A stretch of DNA of 64,000 nt. Source: Prorocentrum cordatum. Lineage: Eukaryota > Sar > Dinophyceae > Prorocentrales > Prorocentraceae. A program made the translations under genes and the position numbers. This document shows positions 32,578 to 43,440 of this stretch, in pieces. A model generated the notes under the pieces. The model was not told where the DNA came from. It made no database searches and was given only the letters and a program-made list of their open reading frames with translations. How positions within the stretch are numbered: position 1 is the stretch's first letter; every line of letters starts with the position of its first letter. The stretch lies in NCBI GenBank assembly GCA_963575745.1, contig CAUYUJ010017860.1, positions 230,188 to 294,187 on the forward strand. Reading direction: 5' to 3'.

Positions 32578-33150
32578 TAAGGAGGTGGGGGAGGAGGAGG
32601 AGGAGGAGGAGGAGGAGGAGGAGGAAGAAAAGGAGGAAGGATGCGGAGGAGCGGCAACAGCAACCCTTCGGTCCTCAGCTTTTCTCCCCCTCAGGGTGCG
32701 AGTCCAGGGGCAATGGCAAGTCCAAGGTCATCGTTCGACCCCTGGGCGTCATCCTGACAGGCCCATCCCTCTGGACCGAACCATAGCAAATTCAACGAGG
32801 GAAGTTGCGTGGGCTGGACTGGGCCCGGACCTTCGACGCCGAGACAATATTGCGAGGTATATCCCCGGGCTCTCGACCCCTATTGTGGGACCACGTTTTG
32901 CTCGCGGATCGTCAGCTGACGGCCCTGGAGCGGTCCCCAAAGGTTCAGATCACCAAAACGCCCGTCGTGCTTCTCGCCCGGATTTCTGGTGGCGCGGCGA
33001 CTCCGCAGGCCTCGTTGACGCAGCCCTGGCCTGACTGGGCTCCCGAGACGAAGCACAGCAAAAGCGACGAGAGATGACCAGGACACTCGGGCCAGGCGCC
33101 CACATTCCTGCCATGCCTTCACTTGCTCAACGCGCGAGCCCTATCTCCCC
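32578..33150. repeat. (GGA)n 32582-32640 and unassigned flank
   Basis: In the sense of LINE C this is a pyrimidine tract directly upstream of the leader relic. The sequence 32640-33150 has no recognised gene. Confidence 0.7.
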
Positions 33151-33330
33151 CCTCCTCCTCCTCCTCCTCCTCCGCCTCCGCCTCCTCCCCTCCTCCTCTT
33201 CCTCCTCCTCCTCCTCCTCCTTCTCTTCCTCCTCTTCACCTCCTCCTCCTCCTCCTCCTCCTCCTCCTCCTCCTCCTCCTCCTCCTCCTCCTCCTCCTCC
33301 TCCTCCTCCTCCTCCTCCTCCTCCTCCTCT
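33148..33330. repeat. (TCC)n tract
   Basis: About 180 bp of TCC on the plus strand, the last 90 bp pure. Confidence 0.95.
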
Positions 33331-33955
33331 CGGCCCGTCCAAGGACCGGAGCCGCGTCTGTGGATGAACGTACGATGGATGATGGCCCAGGGAGCCTGGA
33401 CCCCCCAGTGAAACGGGCCCAGGGAGCCTCAGGAGGCACCTTCTGGGAGGCCTTCGTCAGAACGGTCAGGGGCTGACTAGTCAGCAAGATTGAAGGGCCA
33501 CTCAACCAGATCAGGCAGGATTGGCGCCCAGGATTACGCGGGATTGAGCCTGATCAAGCCGAGTCGAATCGGACGAAGCGGGACTGAGCCAGATTAGGCC
33601 AGCTTTTGACCAAGGTCCTGCCAACGCAGATTGCGAATTGAACTTCCGAAGAGTTGCATCCACGAGAGCCGAAGGTGGCGAGGCACCTCCGCCCTGGGGG
33701 CGTGGCGGCGCGCAGGCTCTCTGTGTAGCCCCGAGGCCAAGGACCTCGGCGAAGCAGCCCCCGTGCCCCGAGGCCAAACCCAGCAGGTGAGCGGCGAGAG
33801 CAGCGGCCAGAGGGGGGACCAACCGGTGCTGGCGGACGGCGCCGAAGGAGCGGAGGCTATGCGGTGAAGCTGCAGTGGACGAGCTTTGAGGACGCCGCTG
33901 TCGGGGCGGAGGGCTTCAGGCCCGCGTAGAATGTGGGGTTTTGTTGAATCAGGTC
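33331..33955. repeat. 18-20-bp degenerate minisatellite (33481-33605) in unassigned sequence
   Basis: Units resemble GGGATTGAGCCAGATCAGG. The rest to 33955 has no recognised gene. Confidence 0.5.
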
Positions 33956-34262
33956 AAGTACCCCCCCGAACCCCCCCTTCCCGAACCCCCCCCATTCCCC
34001 TCTCCTCCCAATGGGGGCGGGTTCAAACCTCCCCCCCCTCGGCGCCGGCGCTGGTGGCCGCCAGCAGCGCCAACGGCGGGGACGCAGCGACGATGACCAG
34101 AGGCAGCCTAAGGGAGGGGGGGGGGTTCAAAACCCCCCCCTCCCAAAGGCGGGGGAGTTCAAAACGCCCCCCCACCCTCGGCGCCGGTGCCAGCGCCGGC
34201 GCTGGCGGCGGCCAGCAGCGCCGGCGCAGGCGCCGGCGGTGACTCAGCGACGATGACCACCA
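33955..34262 (+). repeat. C-run region and a 130-bp imperfect tandem duplication
   Basis: The string CTCGGCGCCGG ... CGCTGG ... GGCCAGCAGCGCC ... GCGACGATGACCA occurs at about 34038-34099 and 34172-34255, each preceded by GGTTCAAAC/GTTCAAAAC and a C7-8 run. Confidence 0.65.
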
Positions 34263-34990
34263 CTACCACCACCACCACCACTACCACCACCACCACCGCC
34301 TCAACCCACCACTACCACCAACCCATCACACAACCACCACCACCACCACAGCACCACCACCACAACTCACCATCACCACCACCACCATCACAAGAACCCA
34401 CCACCACTACCACCACCACCAATCTACCACACCACCAACACCGCCACCACCACCACCACTACCAGCAGCACAACCCGCCACCACCACCACAAACCACCAC
34501 ACCACCACCACCGCCACCACAACCACCACCACCAGCACCACCTCCACAAACAACCACCGCCACACCACCACAAAATCACCACCACCACCAAACCACCACC
34601 ACACCACCATTAAACCACCACCACCACAACCACAACCACCACCACCACGCCACCACCAAATCACCACCACCACCACCATCCACCACCAAAACCACCATCC
34701 ACCACCACAACCACCACAACAAACCACCACACCACCACCACCACAACCACCACCACCGCCACCACCACCACAACCCACCACCACCACCACCACCGTCGTC
34801 CTCGTCGACGCTCCCTGCCGCCGGCGCCCGCCGCCGCAGGCCGTAGCGCCGGTCCAGACAAAAGAAATCGTCGTCCCCGTCGCCGCCGCCAGCCGCCGCC
34901 GACGCAGGCGCTGGCCCGAGGATAAGGAGAGATTAAAAGTAGTGGAGGAAGGGGGGGGTCCGGTTCCAATCCCCCCCTCCAAGTGACCAC
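34255..34990. repeat. (CAC)n tract, about 540 bp, then GC-rich spacer
   Basis: CAC/ACA repeats 34255-34795 give poly-His/Pro or Val/Trp/Gly frames. The spacer to 34990 holds nothing recognised. Confidence 0.9.
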
Positions 34991-34994
34991 AGAA

Positions 34995-35062
34995 CGCACT
35001 CTTTCATATATGTATATATACATATATACACATATGTATATGTATATATATATATATATATG
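34995..35062. repeat. (TA)n/CATATA tract
   Basis: Alternating TA with CATATG steps. Similar tracts lie at 58905-59040, 61570-61630 and 62511-62540. Confidence 0.9.
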
Positions 35063-35069
35063 TCCAGTA

Positions 35070-36350
35070 CGAGCTATGTTGTGCGATCGGTGTGGTGCAA
35101 TCTATGTTTTGCCATACATGCGGTGTGATCTATGTGTTGTAATATATGTTGTGCAATCTACGTGGTGCAGTGTATGAGGTACGACGCATGTTGTGCAACC
35201 TATGTGATGCAATCTATGTGGTGCCATATATGCGGTGCGATCGATGTGTTGCAATCTATGTTGTGCGATCTGCGATCTACGTGGTGCAACTTATGTGGTG
35301 AAACTCACTTTGACCGTCTTGAAGCTGTCCTCTCCACTGCTCGTGCAAACATCCCACCCTCCCACCCGCAACTTGGTCGCAAGATCTCTTAAGACAAGAC
35401 CGTGACGGTAGGTACCAGATGGCACTTGGCCACGACACCGACGCCGACGACGACAGCGACAACGACGACGACGGCGCCGCCGACACCGACGACGACGACG
35501 ACACCGACGACGTCTCCAACGACTTCGACGACGACAGCGACCACGACGACGACGACACCGACGACGACGACGACGCCGAAGACGACGACGATGACAACGA
35601 CGACGACGGCGCCGACGACGACGATGCCGACGACGACGACGAAGACAACGACGACGACGACGACAACGACGTCGCCAACGAAGACGACGACGAGGGAGGA
35701 GGGAGGACGACGACGGCGACAACGACGATAACGACGACAACGACGACAACGACGACGGAGGAAGGAGGACGGCGACGACGCGAACGACGAAGAAGGAGGA
35801 AGGACGGCGACGCCGACGACGACAACGACGAGGGAGGGACGACGACGACGACGCCGCAAGAGCGCGCGCGCACGCTTTTGTTGAACATCCGTATTGCGAA
35901 ACCTTGTGTTTTTGTAGGTTTTTTGGACGCGCGATTTTGAAATCCTTCCGAAACCGATGGGTTTTGAAGGATTTCGGCGTACGCGCGCGACGACGCGCGC
36001 GTCTGCACTTCGTCCCATTTTTTGCTGAGGATTCTCGCGACGGCACACGCGCAAGGGCGTTCGACAGATTTCGACATGCGCGCGCGACGCCCGTTTGGTA
36101 GCATGTTGTGAAAATCTTGAAAAACCTATGGTTTTGTTTGGATTTCGCAAGAGCTCGCGCGGAAGCTTTTTTAGCAAATCAGTGTTGCGAAACCCTGTGT
36201 TTTTGTATGTTTGTTGAAAACTCGATTACGAAATCCTTCCAGCACCAGATGTGTTTGAAGGATTTCGGCATGCGCGCGCGACGACGCGCGCGTGTGTGCA
36301 CTTCGTCCCATTTTTTGCTGGGATTCGTGAACAAGTGTTATGTTAGAACA
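35070..36350 (-). repeat. Element Q0: inverted copy of the Q composite repeat
   Basis: On the minus strand: about 1.5 units of a 310-bp repeat X (36350-35868; GACGAAGTGC, GCGCGCGTCGTCGCGCGCGC, CCGAAATCCTTCAAA, GGTTTCGCAA), then a (CGT)n tract (35860-35425) where segment Y stands in the other copies, then the link TGCGGGTGGGAGGGTGGGAT (about 35372-35352) with GTTTGCACGAGCAG, then a 16-bp minisatellite (35300-35070; TTGCACCACGTAGATCG). The order matches Q1 and Q2. Confidence 0.8.
35425..35860. repeat. (CGA)n tract within Q0
   Basis: About 430 bp of CGA/ACG repeats on the plus strand with GCC and AAC steps. Acidic (plus) or Ser/Val/Arg-rich (minus) frames are repeat translations. Confidence 0.93.
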
Positions 36351-36376
36351 AACAATGTCACCGCATAGTGTTTTTT

Positions 36377-38289
36377 CCCAACCATCCTGTGGTGTTGGGT
36401 CCTCGTTTTGAAGAAACGGTCCCCGCGTTCTCCTCTCCTCTCCTCCTCTTCCCCCTCCTCCCTCCTCCCATCAGCATCATCATCATCATCGTCATCATCA
36501 TCATCGTCATCATCATCATCATCGTCATCACCCACCATCATCGTCATCATCACCATCATCGTCACACCTCTCACACGTTTCGTGGCCCCATAGGGAGCTC
36601 CACCGAAGGCCCCAGTGCTGCCGCCCGCATGCGTCAGCCACACCCAGTTCGGCACACCCCTCACACGTTTCGTGGCCCCATAGGGAGCTCCACCGAAGGC
36701 CCCAGTGCTGCCGCCCGCATGCGCCAGCCACACCCAGTTCGGCACACCCCTCACACGTTTCGTGGCCCCATAGGGAGCTCCACCAAAGGCCCCAGTGCCG
36801 CCGCCCGCATGCGTCAGCCACACCCAATTCGGCACACCCCTCACACGTTTCGTGGCCCCATAGGGAGCTCCACCGAAGGCCCCAGTGCTGCCGCCCGCAT
36901 GCGTCAGCCACACCCAATTCGGCACACCCCTCACACGTTTCGTGGCCCCATAGGGAGCTCCACCGAAGGCCCCAGTGCCTGCCGCCCGCATGCGTCAGCC
37001 ACACCCAAGTTCGGCACACCCCTCACACGCTTTCGTGGCCCCATAGGGAGCTCCACCGAAGGCCCAGTGCCGCCGCCCGCATGCGTCAGCCACATCCAAT
37101 TCGGCACACCCCTCACACGTTTCGTGGCCCCATAGGGAGCTCCACCGAAGGCCCCAGTGCGCCGCGCATGCGTCAGCCAAACAGTTCGGCACACCCCTCA
37201 CACGTTTCGTGGCCCCATAGGGAGCTCCACCGAAGGCCCCAGTGCCGCCGCCCGCATGCGTCAGCCACACCCAATTCGGCACACCCCTCACACGTTTCGT
37301 GGCCCCATAGGGAGCTCCACCGAAGGCCCCAGTGCTGCCGCCCGCATGCGTCCCGCACCATTTCGGCACACCCCTCACACGTTTCGTGGCCCCATAGGGA
37401 GCTCCACCGAAGGCCCCAGTGCTGCCGCCGCATGCGTCAGCCACACCCATTCGGCACACCCCTCACACGTTTCGTGGCCCCATAGGGAGCTCCACCGAAG
37501 GCCCCAGTGCTGCCGCCCGCATGCGTCAGCCACACCCAATTCGGCACACCCCTCACACGTTTCGTGGCATAGGGAGCTCCACCGAAGGCCCCAGTGCTGC
37601 CGCCCGCATGCGTCAGCCACACCCAATTCGGCACACCCCTCACACGCTTTCGTGGCCCCATAGGGAGCTCCACCGAAGGCCGCAGTGCCGCCGCCCGCAT
37701 GCGTCAGCCACATCCAATTCGGCACACCCCTCACACGTTTCGTGGCCCCAGCCCGCATGCGTCAGCCACACCCATTTCGGCACACCCCTCACACGTTTCG
37801 TGGCCCCATAGGGAGCTCCACCGAAGGCCCCAGTGCCACCGCTCGCATGCGTCCCGCACACCCATTTCGGCACCTCCACCAAACACAGCGTTTCGTGGCC
37901 CCACAGGGACCTCCACCGAAGGCCCCAGTGGTGCCGCCCGCATGCGTCACCCCCACCCCAGCACAGCATTTCGTGGCCCCACAGGGAGCTCCACCGAAGG
38001 CCCCAGTGGTGCCGCCCGCATGCGCCACCCCCACCCAGCACAGCGTTTCGTGGCCCCACAGGGAGCTCCACCGACGGCCCCAGTGGTGCCGCCCGCATGC
38101 GTCACCCCCGCCCAGTACAGCGTTTCGTGGCCCCACAGGGACCTCCACCGAAGGCCCCAGTGGTGCCGCCCGCATGCGTCACCCCCACCCAGCACAGCGT
38201 TTCGTGGCCCCACAGGGAGCTCCACCGAAAGCGGCACCCGCAATGCGATATTCACAACTGCACATGGTTGGGTCTTTCGCCAGGATAAT
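36377..38289 (+). repeat. Element P1: composite repeat around a 90-bp satellite
   Basis: Head 36377-36430 (CATCCTGTGGTGTTGGGTCC then TCGTTTTGAAGA), (TCC)n 36425-36470, (CAT)n 36471-36562, satellite 36563-38225, tail to 38289 (CACAACTGCACATGGTTGGG, TCTTTCGCCAGGATAAT). The first 15 satellite units are 85-93 bp (phase marker CACACGTTTCGTGGCCCC at 36572, 36662, 36752 and so on). The last five are about 77 bp and carry CCCCACAGGGA instead of CCCCATAGGGA. All six frames are nearly stop-free because of the unit, not because of coding. Confidence 0.9.
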
Positions 38290-38652
38290 TTGCCAGGGAA
38301 CCTCAGGGGGGGTAACCCGGCTGGCCTGGGACATTGTGATTTCATATTTAGGATGGACATGTGGTCATAATCATGTATGACTTACATACCCGAAAGGGGT
38401 AGTGATAACGCGCCGGGGGGGGGGGGGTAGAGTCTATTCTCTTTCTAGAAAAGAGAATTTATGCGGTGCAATTCTGCGAGGCGGCGACGGGGCGGCGACG
38501 AGGCGGCGACGGCGGCCACATAGCCGCCAGACCAGCCGTCAGGCCCAGTTCCTCAGAAAAGACATGAGCACCCCAAACAGTGCAAGCACTGTTTGGGGAA
38601 TAGGCTGTTCCCTTTGGGTCTCGAGGGGGTGGTGGGATGGTGGGGTGAGATA
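38290..38652. other. Unassigned spacer with a 28-nt perfect palindrome (38571-38598)
   Basis: CCCCAAACAGTGC, AA, GCACTGTTTGGGG gives a 13-bp perfect stem with a 2-nt centre. A G9-10 run lies near 38417. No gene is seen. Confidence 0.7.
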
Positions 38653-38912
38653 CCATGGCCCGTGTAGAGGCCTCCTAGATGGGGTCATAATAGATGGGGT
38701 CGGGGGATCGCGCCGTGCCGCATCGCTAATACATCGGCGATACATCGGCGATGCACAGGCGATGCATCGTCGACGTGGGTGATGCATCGGCGACGTCATC
38801 GTGGAGAAAATCGGGCTCTACATCGACCCGCATCGGCGATGCATCGCCGATGCGACGCGATCCCCCGACCCCATCTACTCCGACCCAATCTAGGAGGCCT
38901 AGACCATGGGGA
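38653..38912. repeat. Element H1: hairpin element with GCATCGGCGATGC core
   Basis: Arms of about 60 bp face each other: left GGCCTCCTAGATGGGGTC and AGATGGGGTCGGGGGATCGC (38668-38718), right their reverse complements (38852-38905), with CCATGG outside each arm. The interior is built of CATCGGCGATG and GATGCATC palindromes. A second copy is H2. Confidence 0.8.
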
Positions 38913-39440
38913 CAGGCTCCTCAACAGCACTGAGCGGGAGGGGGCCCGGCGGCGCGCGCGGGCTTCCTGGCCCCGAGGGCCTCGGCGTAACGGCCCTTGC
39001 ACGTGTCGCAGCCGCGCGCACGTGGGCCCGACGGCCCGCTGCCCGCGGGGCCGGCGCCGCGGCTCTGCGAGGGATGGGCGGGCCCGGCGCGCTGCCCCGA
39101 GGGGTTCCCGCGCGCCTGGGTCGGAGGAGGAGGAGGAGGAGGAGGAGGAGGAGGAGGAGGAGGAGGAGGAGGAGGAGGAGGAGGAGGAGGAGGAGGAGGA
39201 GGAGGAGAGGAGGAGGAGGAGGAGGAGGAGGAGGAGGAGGAGGAGGAGGAGGAGGAGGAGGACAGACACATGCTCGCGTCGTGACAGAAGAGTCGCGGCG
39301 GGAGGATTCTGGTCGTCCTCGGCCCCTCGGGGCCCTGGCTGGGCCCCGGGGCCGTCAAAAAACGAGCTTCCCGGGGGCCCTGTATGGAACAAGTCGGAAC
39401 ATCTGATGCCTGGGAGGTTGCTGGGGGTGATGCTGGCCCA
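38913..39440. repeat. GC-rich spacer, (GGA)n 39121-39262 and repeat S copy 3 (39285-39400)
   Basis: The GGA tract is almost pure for 140 bp. The S copy has GGGCCCCGGGGCCGTCAAAA and AACGAGCTTCCCGGGGGCC. Frames over 38779-39531 are repeat shadows. Confidence 0.7.
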
Positions 39441-40380
39441 AGGCGCCCCCTCTGCTTTTAGAGTCAGCTTGTGGTCCCTGGGGCCCTCTGGGCTCTGGAG
39501 GCCACCTTGGCCTCACTGGAAGAAAAGCTAAGGCCGCCTTGGGCTAGTGTCGCGCCTGGCAGCAGCCGCTGGAGGGCAGGCCACCAGTTCGACCTAGTGC
39601 GTGGCAGAGAATGCGCTACTGCGCGACATTGCGCGGGCAACTTGCGCGCCAGTGCCCGTGCGGACGAACCAATTCTCCTGCGTCGCTCAGATGGAGCCAG
39701 AGCAGGCCGAATCGGGAGATGGTGCCGCATCGCCGATGCATGGCCCCCTGGCACACAACAGTGGGTGCCATTTTTCGTGGTCGTCCATGAAGTTGTCGCA
39801 CAATTTCTATTGAATTTCGTGATGGTGAATACCACCAGCCCTCTGGGCGCAGGTGGTTTGACGTGTTTTGTCATCTATCCCCCTCTGCTGCTCAAGAGAA
39901 GTGTTCATCACTGCTCCCCATTAATAACCCCCCTCCTCCCCCGGGCGGTAGGCAGCCAAACAGGACCAATGAGGGCCCCGCCCCCCCACCATCCCAATAA
40001 CAAAAAACTGTAAAATCAACGTTGGGTCATGATCAGGGAGGCCGCGAGTACTTCGTATTGTTTTTGTTGACAAGGACGGCGGGGGTCCCCGCATATTGCC
40101 TGCTGCGCGCAGGGCCAGCATCCCTGTCAACAGCCACTACAAAGTGCAGTTCGAGACGAAATCTGTTTCACGCGCGGACACCCCGAGATCACTGTGCATT
40201 AGCTTTTGACTGGGGCGGCGGGGGTGCTGGCATACTGCCTGCTATGTGCAGGCCCGCCAGACGCTGTGATGGCCACCCCGTCGCAATTCCGTACTGGTTT
40301 TCGACACGTTTGCCGCTGTGGACTGCCACGTGCGCAGGCTCACCTGGCACACTCTGCGCGTGCCCCGAACGTGGCGCACT
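39440..40380. other. Unassigned region sharing about 90 bp with 63330-63440
   Basis: TTGCGCGGGCAACTTGCGCG ... TCTCCTGCGTCGCTCA (about 39627-39690) resembles TTGCGCGGGCAGCTTACGCG ... TCTCTGCGACGCTCAA near 63342, perhaps three quarters identical by eye. No gene is seen to 40380. Confidence 0.45.
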
Positions 40381-40860
40381 GGCGCGGCTGGAGCATGCGG
40401 CATTTTTTCGTTGGCGGCGAGGCAGCGGCAGTCCGCTCCAGCGTGTGGTTATTCGGGGAAGCAGGAAAGCGAATTGTCCGGCGTGCAAGGGGAAGGAAAC
40501 AAGACGAAGGCGGCCGCGCGGGGGGAGGAAGAGGGGGAAGCGCGCATGCTGCACACATGGCGCACGTGGATCACGTGGCGCATCTGGCGCACCAGGCGTG
40601 CCCAGCACGCTTGGGCCACATGGGGTGCCTGGCACACCTGGCGCGCGTGGCGCGCCTGGCAGGCCTGGCGTACCTCGCCCCAGCGTTGCGCACATGGGGT
40701 CTGTTTTGCTTCCCATTAGCTGTTCATCCAAAGACTACCGCTGACTTTTTCGTCGGCGGCGAGGCAGAGGCAATCTGCCCCAGCGTGTGGCTATTCGGGG
40801 CAACCGAAAGGCTAATGCTACCGCTGAACACGCTGCGGCTCGGGCGCTCCTTATGTGCTG
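40380..40860. repeat. Two copies of a 90-bp repeat around a 9-bp minisatellite
   Basis: TTTTTCGTTGGCGGCGAGGC ... CCAGCGTGTGGTTATTCGGG (40403-40460) recurs at 40745-40800. Between them, 40550-40690 is a 9-bp repeat of CTGGCGCAC/GTGGCGCAC type. It reads AHLARVARLAGLA in one frame and a collagen-like G-x-P pattern on the other strand; both are consequences of the unit. Confidence 0.7.
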
Positions 40861-40899
40861 GAAGGGCGGGTAAAGAGTGAGCGACACAGCTTGCGGGCG

Positions 40900-41700
40900 G
40901 GGAGGGTGTCTTGACCCCTCCCCCTACTCCCCCCTGGGCCTGGGAGGGGGGGGGGGGGCGGGGAGGCTGGGCAGTTAGAATTTGAAGATGGTCCCAAGAT
41001 GGCTCTAAGAGGGCCCTCGGCAGCCCAAGGCGGCCTCCAAGGTGGCTCAAGAGAGCTGGGGATGGTTCAACGTAGCCTCCTACATACCTTCAAGAGGCCC
41101 CAAGAGAGCCCCAAGACGGCTCCAAGTGCCCATCGAGCCTTCCTGGGCACCCGTTTTTCCTTCTCGCCATTTCGCTTCCGATAGGCTTTTGAGGCCTCAA
41201 GATGGCCCCGAGATGGCCCAAGAGACCCCCAAGAGGTGCTCAAAGACAGCCCCTAAGATTGCCTTAGTCGTCCTTCAAGAACCTCTCACAAGAACATATC
41301 TCCAAAGCCCGACTTATCTCCTCCTTGTCATCGTCCGTTCCTTCCATCCTCCTTTCCTGCCTCCTCCTCCCTCCTCCCCCTCCTCATCCTCCTCTTCTTC
41401 CTCGTGCCGCGTTCCTCCTCCTCCTCAACTTCCTCCTATTCCCCCTCCTCTTCTCCCTTCTGCTCCTTCTCTGTTGTCCCTCCTCCTGCTCCTCTTCCTC
41501 CTACCCCCAAGGTGGTCCCAGGAGGTCGAGCATGGCTCAACGTAGCATCCGACAGACCTCCAAGAGGCCTCAAGGCAACCTCAAGATGGCCCACGATAGC
41601 CGAGCATGGCTCAAGATAGCCTCCGACAGCCTCTAGCCGAGCGTGGCCCAAGACAACGTCCAAGAGGCCTCAGGAAAGCCTCCGATCGTGCCTGGATGGG
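40900..41700. repeat. GGCCCAAGATGGC-type low complexity with (TCC)n (41340-41510)
   Basis: Units of CAAGATGGC, CAAGAGGCC and CTCCAAG recur on both sides of the pyrimidine tract. GTGGCTCAAGAG at 41040 is part of this pattern. Confidence 0.65.
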
Positions 41701-42360
41701 CTGATGGGGATCCGAGAGGAGTCAAGACTTTCCTGCCACGCGCGTGGTGACGAACATAGCTTTCCGTGGCAGAGAAAAGAACACGAGCACGCATTTCCTT
41801 GGCACAAGCAGGTAACCATAGAAGGTAGCCGCGGAACGATGTGAACGCACACACCTTCAGAACATTTGACCTATACACGATCATAGGCACGGCTCTGGCA
41901 TGGACACGGAGATGCACGATCATGAACGGCTAGACACGCGACGAACAGACACGCAAAGTAAGTGAGATCGAAGGTAAAGACGGTCTGCCATAGACACGAC
42001 ACGACATGACACGCCCGAAACTTTCCAGTGGGATCCTTGGGGGTACCCATGCGACACCGATGGGAATCACTTTCTGCCCCATTGGACTGCATGGGAATGT
42101 AAACAACATTCGGAGTCCAGTGGAACGGAGTTGGGACATGCGCGGAGAAGCGGAGAGGAGTTAGAACGAGCGCGGATGAGAAGGCACGAGTTGGGCGGAA
42201 TTGAGAGGAGCGCAGGCAAGTTGAAACAGTGCTGGAAGAGCGGAGGGAGGAGTGAAGAGGTGTGGAGATGAGTGCGCAGGGATGGGGGGAGCAAACCGTT
42301 GCGAAGCCATTGAGACAAGGATATGACCCCGACTGGAATCTGTGTGTGTGTGCAGTGTCG
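41700..42360. other. Unassigned; weak GAGCGCGGATGAG-type repeats at 42130-42260
   Basis: No gene recognised. The stretch 41870-42010 repeats short ACACGA/GACACG strings. Confidence 0.4.
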
Positions 42361-42990
42361 CGCTTTTCCCTCCACCTTTTCCTCCCCTTCCCTCCTCCCT
42401 CCTCGCACGTCGTCCTCCTCTCATCCTTTTTCGCTTCTCCCTCCGCGCCCCACCTCTTCCGACACGGTCTGCTCCTGGGTCTGCTCCTGGGGTTGCCTGG
42501 ATGCCTCAGGAGGTCTCTGGGGGGCCTTCTTCATCCCGAGCACACCATGTCCTTCTTTGTTTTCATACGATGAACGCTGCACCTCATTTCGCCTCTCCAT
42601 GCATGTCATGGGCCCCATCTCGGCGGGCAAGCTGCGGTCACAGACAGAGCAGCGGAGTTAGACTGCAGATTTCCGCGCCCATCATACAGTGGAGAACCAT
42701 GCCAAGAGACACCCTGCTTGCCTCCAGGGTGCCCTGTGTTTCTTTGGCTTCGATGGTTTGGGAATGGAAAGCGTGACGCTCCCACACCAAGAATCTGTGG
42801 ACGTCCTGGGGTCTCGGGGTTGGGTTTCTTGTGGAAGGTTTCTTGTGGACTGGCCTCCACTGTACACGTCGTTAATTTCTAATCGCGCTTATTTCTAATT
42901 GTGCTCGTTTCTAACTGTTCCTGGCCCCCCAATGGCCAGGAAGAGGCCCAGGACATAATAATTAGAAATGAAAGGAGCCTGGCCCCCCAA
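42360..42990. other. CT-rich tract (42360-42460) and unassigned sequence
   Basis: GGTCTGCTCCTGG is tandemly doubled near 42468. TTTCTAATCGCGCTTA/ATTTCTAATTGTGCTCG is doubled near 42880-42915. No gene is seen. Confidence 0.4.
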
Positions 42991-43440
42991 AAAGTCAAAG
43001 ACCTCTCGAAGAATTAGACATGAACAGTGTGTACCAGCACCTCAACACCCCGAGCACAACGTCGACCCCCAGAAGTCTGGACCCCTTCCCCGGGACCGGT
43101 TTTTCATCCTGGGTTGCTTTGACAGTCCCGGGGCCCGGCGAGGGCCCCTCGAGGCCGAAAATAGCGAAAAACCTTCCGTCATGTTTTTTCACAACGCGAG
43201 GGGGTCAAGGACTGTGCCAGCTCCTCGACACCCCGAGCACACCACTTCCCGACGGCCCCCCCCCCCTGGGGCTCCCGGAGGCTCCACATCCCCAGAAGCC
43301 TTCCGCCGTGGGCCTCCCACGACGCGAGGGGGCCTGCGGCCCTCGCCTTCTCCTCCTCCTCCTCCTCCTCCTCCTCCTCCTCCTCCCGCCTCCTCCTCCT
43401 CCCGCCTCCTCCTCCTCCTCCTCCTGAGCCCCAAAATCTT
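42990..43440 (-). repeat. Repeat S copy 4 (about 43050-43220) and (TCC)n (43348-43425)
   Basis: Inverted S copy: ACCCCTTCCCCGGGACCGGT, TTTTTCATCCTGGG, GACAGTCCCGGGGCCCGGCG, ATAGCGAAAAACCTTCCGTC. A partial second copy of its inner end follows at 43200-43260 (TCGACACCCCGAGCAC, also at 43040). Confidence 0.7.

Noticed and set aside
36368-38380. Long frames on both strands with repeated peptides such as HTPHTFRGPIGSSTEGP
   Set aside because: The 90-bp unit is a multiple of three and lacks stops in several frames on both strands at once, and units with indels shift the frame. This is satellite, not a repeat protein.
40189-40731. Collagen-like G-x-P frame on the minus strand
   Set aside because: It follows from a 9-bp minisatellite; the plus strand gives an equally long AHLAR frame, and there is no start or domain around it.
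41027-41050. CCAAGGTGGCTCAAG as a DinoSL relic
   Set aside because: Only 12 of 15 bases match, and the surrounding low-complexity repeat contains many GATGGCTCAAGA-like strings, so chance is likely.
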